A stretch of 46,255 bases of DNA from Acidobacteriota bacterium (GTDB taxonomy: Bacteria > Acidobacteriota > Terriglobia > Bryobacterales > UBA6623), in assembly GCA_027624045.1 (NCBI GenBank), contig JAQBUE010000018.1, forward strand, positions 1 through 46,255, in the 5' to 3' direction. Each line of letters opens with the position of its first letter. Position 1 is the stretch's first letter. Shown here piece after piece: positions 23,608 through 31,895 of the stretch. Made by a program: the position numbers and the translations under genes. Below the pieces are notes generated by a model, which was not told where the DNA came from, searched no databases, and saw nothing but the letters and a program-made list of their open reading frames with translations.

Positions 23608-25083
23608 CTAGTGCGAGGCGACTGATTTTCGCCTTCGCTTGTGGGTTGACGGAATCCCCATGTCCTCACGATACTTGGCCACCGTGCGGCGGGTTACCGA
23701 GATTCCGTTCCCGTTGAGAACCTCGCTGATCTTTTCGTCGGTGAGCGGCCGCGCTGAGTCTTCCTGCTCGATCATCTGCTTGACCTTGCGTTTCAGCAGC
23801 ATCAAGGGCAGTGACGCTCCGGCCGGGCCTTGCACGGCCTCGGAAAAGAAAAACCTGAGTTCGTAGACGCCATGTTCAGTATGGGCGTACTTGTTCGCCA
23901 CGGCCCGGCTGACCGTCGAAGGATGGACGCCGATTTCCTCAGCGACATCCTTGATCATCATCGGGAGCAAGTAGTCGAGACCGTGGGCAAGCAGGCCGTT
24001 CTGGCGCCGGATAATCGCTTCGCAGACTGAGCGAATCGTTTGGCGGCGCTGCTCGATGTTGCGCAATAACTGGATCGCTGAGTGGTAGCGCTCACGAACG
24101 TAATCGCGTACTTCCTTCGTCGATTGACCCTTGCCCAGCAGTCGTCGGTAGCCGCGGTTGAGCTTCAAATCAGGGAGATCGTCCTCGTTCAGCACGACCC
24201 GGAAACCGTCAGACGACTTGACGAAATAGACGTCCGGCTCAATAAGCCGGTTCTCCGACGCGGCGTATCGTTGCCCCGGTCTGGGGTCGAGGGTCTTGAT
24301 GACTGCGACTCCGTGCTCGATGTGTTCGAGCGTCTTGCCGGATTTCCTCGCGATCGTCGCCAGATCATGGTTTTCGAGATCCGTGAAGTGGTCGCGTACG
24401 ATAACCATGGCGTCACCGTCTTCCGGCTCGCTTTCCCTGAGTTGAAGCAGCAGGCATTCGCGCAGGTCGCGAGCGGCGACGCCGCTAGGGTCGAAGGTCT
24501 GGACGAGCACCATGCCGGCCTCGGCATCCTCGTACGATACATCGGCTGTCTCGCGGATCTCGTCGAGGCTCGCCATCAGGTAGCCATCCGGGCTCAGGTT
24601 GCCAATGACGGCTTCGGCAGCGGCTACAACACCTTCCGTGGCGCGCGACATGCTGAGTTGCCACTCCAGGTGATCGCTGAGGGTTGAAGGCTCTGCAAGA
24701 AAGGTCTCGAACGACGGCTTCTCTGATACTTCGCCGGCCGGCGCGTGCGGGCCGGCATCGAGATAGTCGTCAAAAAACTCAGCAAGATTGATTTCACTGA
24801 ACGGATCGTCGGAAACCTCGTCGACTTCGTTCTCCGAAGCGGCTGTATCGGCGGCCTCCTGCTCCGGACTGGCCGCCTCGCCTTCGGAATCGTCATCAAG
24901 GTCGCCTCCGATCTCAAGAATTGGATTCTCGGAAAGTTCTTGGTTGATCTCGGCCTTGAGATCAAGCTTGTTCAGAGCCAGAAGCTTAACCAACTGGCGG
25001 AGGCTTTGGGTGAGGACCGGCTTTTGCGAGAGTTTAAGGCCTAGCCTTTGTTGCATTAACATGGCGAGGTCGCCGCGAGCCAT
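23608..25083 (-). CDS. rpoN: RNA polymerase sigma-54 factor RpoN
   Basis: A 491-residue complete sigma-54. Region I is the Gln/Leu-rich LKLSQKPVLTQSLRQL activator-interacting segment and NPILEI. Region II is long and acidic (about 60-115). The core-binding domain contains YLMASLDEI and AARDLRECLLLQL. The HTH (GVHPSTVSRAVANKYAHT) and the RpoN box (about 465-478, RRTVAKYREDMGIPS) recognise -12/-24 promoters. Start choice is uncertain: ATG 25083 has no ribosome site but sits close to TATACT; ATG 25062 gives the more usual MLMQQRLG start. No enhancer-binding activator gene occurs in the window. It lies downstream of lptB with a 145-base gap that probably holds its own promoter. Confidence 0.95.
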   Translation of the reverse strand: MARGDLAMLMQQRLGLKLSQKPVLTQSLRQLVKLLALNKLDLKAEINQELSENPILEIGGDLDDDSEGEAASPEQEAADTAASENEVDEVSDDPFSEINLAEFFDDYLDAGPHAPAGEVSEKPSFETFLAEPSTLSDHLEWQLSMSRATEGVVAAAEAVIGNLSPDGYLMASLDEIRETADVSYEDAEAGMVLVQTFDPSGVAARDLRECLLLQLRESEPEDGDAMVIVRDHFTDLENHDLATIARKSGKTLEHIEHGVAVIKTLDPRPGQRYAASENRLIEPDVYFVKSSDGFRVVLNEDDLPDLKLNRGYRRLLGKGQSTKEVRDYVRERYHSAIQLLRNIEQRRQTIRSVCEAIIRRQNGLLAHGLDYLLPMMIKDVAEEIGVHPSTVSRAVANKYAHTEHGVYELRFFFSEAVQGPAGASLPLMLLKRKVKQMIEQEDSARPLTDEKISEVLNGNGISVTRRTVAKYREDMGIPSTHKRRRKSVASH

Positions 25084-25096
25084 GGCTGACGCAATT

Positions 25097-25105
25097 AGTA
25101 TACCA
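25097..25105 (-). promoter_or_regulatory. Extended -10 between lptB and rpoN
   Basis: On the minus strand TGGTATACT (25105 down to 25097) is an extended -10, 13 bases before the ATG at 25083. No good -35 is seen. It suggests an internal promoter with a very short leader. Confidence 0.5.
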
Positions 25106-25228
25106 ATCGTTTTTTCGGAGGCTCACGCCTCGGCACGCCATCCCCCCTGCAACCGCCTTTCCTCAATAGGCTCCTCTTTTATAGGCGGATTTGTGGGCGC
25201 AAGCCGGGGTTTCCCTCCCGGGGCGCCG

Positions 25229-25993
25229 CTACTGCGAGAGGGGTTGCTTTTCCTTGACAGGCCGGCGGATGCCGAAACTGAAGGACTCGCCCAGATAAAC
25301 GCGGCGGACTTCCGGGTCGGATTCCAGTTCCTCCGGAGGCCCGGAGCGGAATACGCTGCCGTTGTGGATGATGTAGGCGCGATCGGTGACGTTCAGCGTT
25401 TCTCGCACGTTGTGATCGGTGATCAGAATGCCGATGCCGGAATCCCGAAGCCGCGAGATGATGCGCTGCAGCTCGATGACCTGCTTGGGGTCGATTCCCG
25501 AAAAGGGCTCGTCGAGCAGCAGAAACGCCGGCGATATCACAAGTGAGCGGGCGATCTCAACCCGGCGGCGTTCGCCGCCCGAGAGCTGGTAGCCTCGGTT
25601 GCGGCGGACGGTTTCGAGCCCCAGTTCTTCGATGAGGCCATCGAGTCGCTTGCGGCGGTCGCGGCGGCTCAGCTTCAAGGTCTGAAGAATGGCGAGAATG
25701 TTCTCTTCCACCGTGAGCTTGCGAAAGATTGAGGGCTCTTGGGGTAGGTAGCTGATGCCGAGCCGCGCGCGCTGGTACATCGGCGTTTTGGTGATGTCCT
25801 TGCCGTCGAACAGCACGCGGCCGGAATCGGGACTGATGAGCCCTACGATCATATGGAACGATGTCGTCTTGCCGGCGCCGTTAGGACCGAGCAGCCCGAC
25901 GACCTCGCCCGAATGTACAGCCAACGTCACCTCGCGCACCACCCGGCGCCCGCGGTAACTCTTCGAGATGCTCTCGGTGCCTAGTTGGCTCAT
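25229..25993 (-). CDS. lptB: LPS export ABC transporter ATPase LptB
   Basis: A 254-residue cytoplasmic ATPase powering LptFG to extract lipopolysaccharide from the inner membrane. Walker A is GPNGAGKTT (36-44), the Q-loop [16 protein letters not shown] is characteristic of LptB rather than other ABC ATPases, the signature is LSGGERRR (137-144), and Walker B is FLLLDEPF (157-164) with H-loop TDHN. ATG 25993 follows the LptC-LptA gene by seven bases, so co-translation is likely; a longer in-frame start would overlap that gene. The C-terminal [11 protein letters not shown] extension is short. Confidence 0.95.
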   Translation of the reverse strand: MSQLGTESISKSYRGRRVVREVTLAVHSGEVVGLLGPNGAGKTTSFHMIVGLISPDSGRVLFDGKDITKTPMYQRARLGISYLPQEPSIFRKLTVEENILAILQTLKLSRRDRRKRLDGLIEELGLETVRRNRGYQLSGGERRRVEIARSLVISPAFLLLDEPFSGIDPKQVIELQRIISRLRDSGIGILITDHNVRETLNVTDRAYIIHNGSVFRSGPPEELESDPEVRRVYLGESFSFGIRRPVKEKQPLSQ

Positions 25994-26000
25994 GCGAAGG

Positions 26001-28280
26001 TTAGGGGCGCTTGCGCCGCAGGGTGCGCGCCCTCTCATCAGGGCCGCCCTGAACGAGCAGCCTATCATCGTCTAGATAGTAGGTCAATTGCCGGCCCTCG
26101 GTGCGCCCGCGATCGCCGTCTTTGATGTGCGCGGGATCACCTTTCACAATAACCTGGGACTTGCCGGGTAAGTATTCGGCCGTCTGTCCGAACGCCGTCC
26201 GCGATGATTCTGTCTGATTTCGACCCTCCAGGATATTGACGTTGCCGGACGCAATCGCCTTGTCGAGGCGGCTTTGGGAGCCTTCGCCCTCGGCACTCAG
26301 GTGTGCTTCGAGCCGATCGGACCGGACCGTTAGGTTCGAGCGCTGGAATACCACGGAGCCGCTGTAGTTGACGAGACCACGGTCTTCGTCGTAGTTCATT
26401 GCCGAGGATCTGATCTGCACGAGGTCACTGCCCGGGGGGCCGGGCGGGGATGCCTTCGTACCTTTTTCGCGCAGATAGTGCACTACGTTACGGTCAGCTC
26501 TTAGGTTCTTGTCAGCGCGCCGGATTTCGATGTTGTCGGCTTCGAGGCGGTCTTGACCTTGCCACAGTCTGGCGTCGCCGCTCAGGATCAGCGCCCCTGT
26601 CTTGCCTTGCGATAGGATCTCATCGGCGCCGGCGAAAACGGGTTTGCCCGGCGTGAAGAGGTCATTGCCGTCTGCGGCGGCTGGTTTCTCCGGTGCGGAC
26701 TCGGTGAAGCTCGACGTGGCGCCTCCACGCGCTGTGTAGTCGCCCGTGTTCTCGTCGAGTAGGATGACATCCGCGCGAACCGTGCCCGAGGGGTCCCACA
26801 CTTCGGCTTCGTTCTTGAGTTCGACCTCGTTGGAAACGGTATTGAAGAGCGCTTCGGCGGCGTGGCCGTTGCGCAGTCCGCGCTCGAAGCGAAAGCCGGA
26901 CCACTGTTTGATCCTCCGCAGCGAACCCGTCTCGGGACTAAAAAGGCCTTCGAAGTTTTCGCTCCATGTTTTTAAGGGTGGCGTGCTCTCCTCGCGGCTG
27001 CCGGCTGCGACGCTTTCGATCTCGACCTTGCCCGAGGCGCGGAGTTGCTCGATGCGGTTCCCGGCGGTGTAGAGTCCACGGATACGGTCGGCTTCCAGAT
27101 GCCGCCGGACGCCCGCGTCTGGTGCCGGTAGCAGGTCCAGACGGCCGCGGCTGTGCGTCAAGAGCGTTTCTAGATCCTCGCCATTCTCAGCCATTTGAAG
27201 CTCAATCCAATCGGCCTGCAGTCGCCGCGCGCTCACCTGCTTGGACGCCAGGGGCCGTTCTTCAACCCGCGCCTTGCCGCGCAGTTGGACCGTCTCAAGC
27301 AGGCTTTCGGCCGTCTCTGGGGCGGTGGTCCGGTAATTGAGGTCGATACGGCCTCCTCGGGCCTGCAGGCGCAAGCCGGCGCTGAGCGATTCAAGCTGAG
27401 CCGAACCCAATCCGCTCACCTTTTCAAGAGCTTGATGTTCGCTGAGTAACACATCGAGATAGTCAGAGCTGTAAGTGACAGTGCGTGTGGGTTGCGCGTT
27501 CGAGCCGGATGCCCTCCAGGCTTCGACGCGGCGGGCGGCGCCGCCCGCCAGATACACCACTGCGCGCTCGGCGGTCAGCTTCTCCAGGCCGCGTTCGAGA
27601 TCAACGCCTCCATCGAATTCGAGGCGCTGTTCGTCTTCGTAGTGCGTCAAGCGGCCGGCGTGAACACGAGCCGCGGGCCGCCCCGCTCCTGTGCTGAAGT
27701 GCTCGATCGAGACGCTGGATTCCATACGGAAGAAGCGGCGATTGGGATCGTAGTACGCGCCCGTCGAGGAGCCGCGTCCGCCTTTGAACTCGTACTCAGT
27801 GTAATTTTCGGTCCTGCAAATACTGGTCTTGCTCTCGAACGTTATGCCCGAACTGTGGATGCGGGTGGGATGGCTGGAGGGATCGGCAGTGGACCCGGCC
27901 GGGATGCCCAGTGTGATAACAACGTCGACATCGCTATGGAGTTGTTCCGCCGCGGTGTCGAACAGAGCCGCGGCGGTCTGGATCAGATCGTACGTGCCGC
28001 GGTCGTCGTGAAAAATGCGCAGCTCGACATCATCGAGCTCAAGTCCGCTGCTCTCGTTCGCCTGGCGATAGGCGCCCGCGACAATCTGAATGGCCCGATT
28101 GCCGCTCACCGATTGTGACCACTGCCAGTTGCCGGACTGCGTGTTGAGGTTGGAGGGAATTCTGTCAGGCGGGATAACGCGAACACGCAGATTCGCCTCG
28201 CGCGTATCGATGTAATCGCTGACGACGGCCGCGAGCACGGCCCCGACACCCAACAGCAGCAGGAATCGGAGGGTCTTCAT
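26001..28280 (-). CDS. LptC-LptA-type LPS transport fusion protein
   Basis: A 759-residue protein. Residues 1-22 are an uncleaved-looking membrane anchor as in LptC, followed by an LptC-like periplasmic domain to about residue 200 ([32 protein letters not shown] type strands). The rest is a long run of OstA/LptA-like beta-jellyroll repeats: [21 protein letters not shown] near 210, DYTARGGAT near 540, [36 protein letters not shown] near 630-665 and [27 protein letters not shown] near the end. In E. coli, LptC and LptA are separate proteins of under 200 residues; a single chain with an extended repeat part would itself span the periplasm. Family assignment rests on repeat pattern plus the lptB neighbour. 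The start lacks a clear ribosome site. Confidence 0.82.
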   Translation of the reverse strand: MKTLRFLLLLGVGAVLAAVVSDYIDTREANLRVRVIPPDRIPSNLNTQSGNWQWSQSVSGNRAIQIVAGAYRQANESSGLELDDVELRIFHDDRGTYDLIQTAAALFDTAAEQLHSDVDVVITLGIPAGSTADPSSHPTRIHSSGITFESKTSICRTENYTEYEFKGGRGSSTGAYYDPNRRFFRMESSVSIEHFSTGAGRPAARVHAGRLTHYEDEQRLEFDGGVDLERGLEKLTAERAVVYLAGGAARRVEAWRASGSNAQPTRTVTYSSDYLDVLLSEHQALEKVSGLGSAQLESLSAGLRLQARGGRIDLNYRTTAPETAESLLETVQLRGKARVEERPLASKQVSARRLQADWIELQMAENGEDLETLLTHSRGRLDLLPAPDAGVRRHLEADRIRGLYTAGNRIEQLRASGKVEIESVAAGSREESTPPLKTWSENFEGLFSPETGSLRRIKQWSGFRFERGLRNGHAAEALFNTVSNEVELKNEAEVWDPSGTVRADVILLDENTGDYTARGGATSSFTESAPEKPAAADGNDLFTPGKPVFAGADEILSQGKTGALILSGDARLWQGQDRLEADNIEIRRADKNLRADRNVVHYLREKGTKASPPGPPGSDLVQIRSSAMNYDEDRGLVNYSGSVVFQRSNLTVRSDRLEAHLSAEGEGSQSRLDKAIASGNVNILEGRNQTESSRTAFGQTAEYLPGKSQVIVKGDPAHIKDGDRGRTEGRQLTYYLDDDRLLVQGGPDERARTLRRKRP

Positions 28281-28433
28281 AGCCGGCCGACGAGGCCAGG
28301 AAACGGCTCGGACTTAAGGGCTCTGGGGGTGCGGTGCTTCCCTCTTTCCGCGTACTCGTTCGTTGGTCTAAGGATATCAGTAACGAGCCTTCGTCGGCCC
28401 CGCGGACGCGTAGCACGCCCCCCGGCTCTTAGC

Positions 28434-28499
28434 GGCCGCGGCTATTCCCGCGCAGTGGTAGAGCCCGTAGCCCGAACCCCGGGTTTCGGGTCCGCGGCC
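28434..28499. repeat. Nested inverted repeats downstream of the enolase-family gene
   Basis: GGCCGCGG (28434-28441) and CCGCGGCC (28492-28499) flank an inner hairpin CCCGAA (28471-28476)/TTCGGG (28485-28490). It begins five bases after the minus-strand stop at 28504, so it may act as a terminator for that gene, although no U-tract follows. The rest of the gap 28281-28503 shows nothing clear. Confidence 0.45.
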
Positions 28500-28503
28500 T
28501 TTC

Positions 28504-29733
28504 CTACCAATTCGTGATCGACCCATCCGGTCGATGGTACAGCGGAATGGGCCGCGAGTGTTCGGTGATTTCCGCCAGCAGCGTGGTACGGCTCGGGTCG
28601 AACTCGACGCCGAGTCCGGGTCGCGTGTTCGGCCAGAGTTTCCCGCTACGAAAGTCGTAGCATTGCGGCAGGTGCGGCAGCTCGTGATTGCCGTCGCCGG
28701 TCATTTCCATCATCGTGGGGCCTGAGAACACGCCGCAGCAATGCACAAGCGCCGCCTCGCCGATCGGCCCGGTGAAGTGCGGGATCAGGCCGACGTAGTG
28801 TGTCTCGCAAAGCGCCGCGATCTTCATGAACTCGGTGATGCCGCCTGAGTTCGGAATACTCACGCGCGAGTAGTCCATCCAGTCGTTTTCGATCAGCTCA
28901 TTCACGTCCCAGCGGTCGCCGAAATGCTCGCCCACCGCGATCGGCACATTTACCTTCTCGCGAATCGTCTTGTAGACAGCCACATTCTCCGAGCGAACGA
29001 GGTCTTCGACGAAGTAGGGCGTTAGGTCTTCAATCAGCGAACTCAGCCGCACCGCATCGGCCACGTCGAGGCGCGTGTGATAGTCGATGGCCCAGTCGCC
29101 GCTGTCGCCGACGCCTTCACGAATCTGCTGGCAGAGGCGATAGGTCTCGTTCACCATACGCTGCGAGATGAACCCTTTGTCGGAGCCGTTGCCGGGGCCG
29201 GCGACGCTGGTGCGGAAGGCCCGAAAGCCTGCTTCCATGCAGGCCCGCGCGGTCTCTTTGAGACTGCCCTGATTTGGGTAGCCGGTCGAGTAGCACTCGA
29301 CATGCTCGCGCGCCAGGCCGCCCAGTAGCTCATAGACCGGCACGCCGAGGGCCTTGCCCTTGATGTCCCACAGCGCCATATCGATGCCGCCGAGGGCATG
29401 GATCTTCTCGCGGCCCGGTGGGTAGAAATAGCCGCGGTACATCGTCTGCCAAAGATGCTCGATGCGCGCCGGATCCTCGCCGATGATCATCGCGGCGAGT
29501 TGCTCGACAGTATCCTTCGAGCCGCCTTCGCCGATGCCGGTGATGCCCTGATCGGTTTCGACCGTGATGACGTTGCTGCTTTGGTTGAAGATCGGGCGGC
29601 CGTCGGGGTTGTGATAGTACCGCACGCGCGTGATCTTCATCTTCGGCGGCGCGGCACGGGCGGCTGGGGCGGCTTGGCCAAGCAGGGCTCCGGCGGCCAG
29701 GGCGGATGATTTCAACAGGGATCGACGATGCAT
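28504..29733 (-). CDS. Exported enolase-superfamily (mandelate racemase/galactonate dehydratase-like) protein
   Basis: A 409-residue enolase-superfamily enzyme with an N-terminal Tat-like signal (HRRSLLKSSALAAGALLG). The capping domain starts MKITRVRYYHNPDGRP. The barrel carries the metal ligands in WAIDYHTRLD, TPYFVEDL and PIAVGEHFG, and a PHFTGPIGEAA histidine that is a typical base in sugar acid dehydratases and racemases. MR-family enzymes abstract an alpha proton from a carboxylate substrate; a sugar acid dehydratase is likely, the substrate is unknown. Export of such an enzyme is common in Acidobacteria and Planctomycetes. A TACAAT hexamer sits seven bases before the ATG with no ribosome binding site, suggesting a leaderless mRNA. 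Confidence 0.87.
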   Translation of the reverse strand: MHRRSLLKSSALAAGALLGQAAPAARAAPPKMKITRVRYYHNPDGRPIFNQSSNVITVETDQGITGIGEGGSKDTVEQLAAMIIGEDPARIEHLWQTMYRGYFYPPGREKIHALGGIDMALWDIKGKALGVPVYELLGGLAREHVECYSTGYPNQGSLKETARACMEAGFRAFRTSVAGPGNGSDKGFISQRMVNETYRLCQQIREGVGDSGDWAIDYHTRLDVADAVRLSSLIEDLTPYFVEDLVRSENVAVYKTIREKVNVPIAVGEHFGDRWDVNELIENDWMDYSRVSIPNSGGITEFMKIAALCETHYVGLIPHFTGPIGEAALVHCCGVFSGPTMMEMTGDGNHELPHLPQCYDFRSGKLWPNTRPGLGVEFDPSRTTLLAEITEHSRPIPLYHRPDGSITNW

Positions 29734-29740
29734 GTGAGGA

Positions 29741-29746
29741 ATTGTA
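29741..29746 (-). promoter_or_regulatory. -10 hexamer adjacent to the start codon (leaderless candidate)
   Basis: TACAAT on the minus strand lies exactly seven bases upstream of the ATG at 29733, with no Shine-Dalgarno between. Transcription would start at or next to the A of the ATG. No clear -35. Confidence 0.5.
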
Positions 29747-29881
29747 GCGCCGTGGAGGATGGTTGTGGGATGGTGCTATTTCTCCCGAGAGTTTTAGCCG
29801 GAGACATGCTATCGTTCGGGAGCGTAATGCGATCCGAGCTGGGTCGCCGCGCGGGACGAAAAGGTTTGGAGGAACCGTAGG

Positions 29882-31150
29882 ATGATGCGCCTGTTGCTAC
29901 TAGTGATTGCTCTTTCATGGACTGCCGGAGCGGCTGACCCCGCGGTCGAAAAGAGTCTGATTGCGCGTGCGGCCGAGTCGGTGGATGCGGCCTTCGGTCA
30001 AACACTCTCGCGGGAGCTTGGCGCCGAGGCCCTCGCCAAGGGAGCCCACATCTCCGACGGCCCTCACTTTCTTTTTGCGGTACGTTCAGTGGAACCGCCG
30101 TTGCTGTTCGTCGATGACCGTCCGGTTTACGGTCTCAAGCGTATCCCGGGCGGCGAGCTTTGGATGGCACAGACCCTTGTGGAAACGGGCACTTCGCACG
30201 CCTTCTACTTCGTCGTCGATGGCAAACCCTTCACTCGCACCGACGTCCGGGCCTACACGCCTGAACACTATCCGCGGCCCGGTGTTCCTCAAGGAAAGTT
30301 GTCACGGAAATACGAACACGTGAGTAAGATTTATGCGGGCATGAAAAGCGATTGGTGGTACTACACTTCTCCAGGCGTGGAGCCCGGCGAACCCGCGGTA
30401 CTGATGGTGTGGCAGGATGGCCAGGGTTTTGCGATGCGAAACTCACCGTCTCGTCTCTTTACCGTTACCGAGAACCTTGTCCAGCAGGGCAAGATTCCGC
30501 CCATGGTGCATCTGCTCATCGCCCCGGGATACGTTCGCGATGAGCGTATGCGGTCGATCGAATACGATACGGTCTCTGACCGTTATACGCGCTTTGTGCT
30601 CGACGAGATTTTGCCGCAACTTGAAAAGAGCCAGAAGATCCGCCGCGACGCCTACAGCCGCGCTATCGGCGGACAGTCCTCGGGTGGCATCTGCTCATTC
30701 ACTGCTGCCTGGCTATTGCCGGATTCGTTTTCGCGCGTCCTGTCAAGAGTCGGCAGCTTCACCGCCATCGCCTGGCGCTCGAAAGACATGAGAGGCGACG
30801 ACGTTCTCGATGGCGGACATTTCTACCCCAGCATGGTTCGCAAAGAGAAGAAGAGAAATATCCGTGTCTGGATGGAGGATGGCTCCGAAGATCTCGAGAA
30901 CGACCACGGCAGCTGGCCCTTGCAGAACATTCAACTCGCGAACTCGCTGAAGATGCGCGAGTACGATTTCCGCTTCATATTCGGCAATGCCCAGCACAAC
31001 TCGACCCACGGGGACGCGCGGTTACCGGAAGCTCTCACCTGGTTGTGGCGGGACTACGATCCAGCGAAGACTGAGCAGGCGTTCACGATGGACCCAGACG
31101 AGACCGACAAGCCTTACTTCCGGGTCTTGCGGCTGAATCGCCACGAATGA
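29882..31150 (+). CDS. Exported esterase of the enterochelin-esterase-like family
   Basis: A 422-residue alpha/beta hydrolase with a signal peptide (MMRLLLLVIALSWTAGAA). An N-terminal beta sandwich (about 45-125, HFLFAVRSVEPPLLFVDD to SHAFYFVVDGKPF) precedes the catalytic domain. The nucleophile is Ser in GQSSGGICSF (about residue 263); PAVLMVWQDGQGF and VHLLIAPGYVRDERMRSIEYDTVSDRYTRFVLDEILPQLE are family blocks; the C-terminal HNSTHGD is the likely catalytic His. IroE/Fes-like and acetyl-xylan esterase-like proteins share this fold; the substrate cannot be told. GGAGGAA precedes the ATG. A CTCCCGA/TCGGGAG inverted repeat (29782-29788, 29816-29822) lies upstream. Confidence 0.87.
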   Translation: MMRLLLLVIALSWTAGAADPAVEKSLIARAAESVDAAFGQTLSRELGAEALAKGAHISDGPHFLFAVRSVEPPLLFVDDRPVYGLKRIPGGELWMAQTLVETGTSHAFYFVVDGKPFTRTDVRAYTPEHYPRPGVPQGKLSRKYEHVSKIYAGMKSDWWYYTSPGVEPGEPAVLMVWQDGQGFAMRNSPSRLFTVTENLVQQGKIPPMVHLLIAPGYVRDERMRSIEYDTVSDRYTRFVLDEILPQLEKSQKIRRDAYSRAIGGQSSGGICSFTAAWLLPDSFSRVLSRVGSFTAIAWRSKDMRGDDVLDGGHFYPSMVRKEKKRNIRVWMEDGSEDLENDHGSWPLQNIQLANSLKMREYDFRFIFGNAQHNSTHGDARLPEALTWLWRDYDPAKTEQAFTMDPDETDKPYFRVLRLNRHE

Positions 31151-31187
31151 TCTTCAGCGAGGACCTGTACGAGATCTAGCGCGAGGG

Positions 31188-31889
31188 TTAGCCTGCCCGC
31201 CGCTCGAAGCGTTGGCGGTCTAGTTCAACTAGGTCAGCGAGCGCAGCCTGCTTGAGAACCTGGCGAAGCGCCAGCTTGTGGTGGGTCCTGGGGTTGACGA
31301 ACTCACGCAGTTCTTCTTCTAGATCGGGCGATACTTCTTCGCCGACCTCCCGCACCCTGTTCAGCCATCGCTTCACTGTCTCCATCATGAGAACGCGGTT
31401 GACACAGAGCTCACCCCGGTTCAGATCGAAGAGTTCAACGGTCAGTCGGACACTTTCGGCCATCTCGGCGTCTGAATCTGACAGAGCTTCTAGCTCGCCG
31501 TTCGCCGGGTTGATCCAAAAGTAGAGTTCTGGGTCGTCTTCATCGGGGCGGATTGCTGTGCCGGGTGAATTCGTGTTTCCTTTCGTTCGGTTGCAGTTGT
31601 GGCAGGCGGGCAGGAGGTTAGCCCATTCGAACGCGAGGTCGATGTCGGTCGTCTTGGCAATGTAGTGCTCGATTTCGACATCGCCGGTTGCGCGTGGCCT
31701 GCCTTCGCAGAACGAACACTTTCCATGCGTTAGGTCTTCGAGCGCATCGCGCAGGATCTTCTTCGCGGCAGGCGTGGCCCAGTCACCTTTGGCCTTGCCG
31801 TCTCGAATCCGTCGCCAGCGGTCCGTCCATTTCGTCTTATTGCGGGTTAGACCCTTGGGCGTGGGAGGACGCCGGCCGAGGCGGACCAT
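31188..31889 (-). CDS. ptuB: Septu-type HNH nuclease PtuB (TIGR02646-like)
   Basis: A 233-residue HNH endonuclease. The zinc site is CSFC (Cys58, Cys61) and CHNC (Cys96, Cys99), with the nuclease motif EIEHYIAK (His75) and NLLPACHNCNRTKG. The N-terminus is basic (RLGRRPPTPKGLTRNKTKW), as in the TIGR02646 family that includes Septu PtuB. In Septu systems PtuB cleaves nucleic acid under control of the PtuA ATPase during phage infection. It starts six bases after the ptuA stop and is translated from the same transcript. HNH proteins of this type also accompany some retron systems, but no reverse transcriptase or msr/msd-like RNA is present here. Confidence 0.85.
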   Translation of the reverse strand: MVRLGRRPPTPKGLTRNKTKWTDRWRRIRDGKAKGDWATPAAKKILRDALEDLTHGKCSFCEGRPRATGDVEIEHYIAKTTDIDLAFEWANLLPACHNCNRTKGNTNSPGTAIRPDEDDPELYFWINPANGELEALSDSDAEMAESVRLTVELFDLNRGELCVNRVLMMETVKRWLNRVREVGEEVSPDLEEELREFVNPRTHHKLALRQVLKQAALADLVELDRQRFERRAG

Positions 31890-31895
31890 CGGGCT

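Noticed and set aside
28434..28499. tRNA-like segment containing GCAGTGGTAGAGC and an 8-bp acceptor-like stem
   Set aside because: The span is only 66 bases, there is no anticodon arm, and the T-loop motif (GGTTCGA) is absent; treated as a nested inverted repeat.
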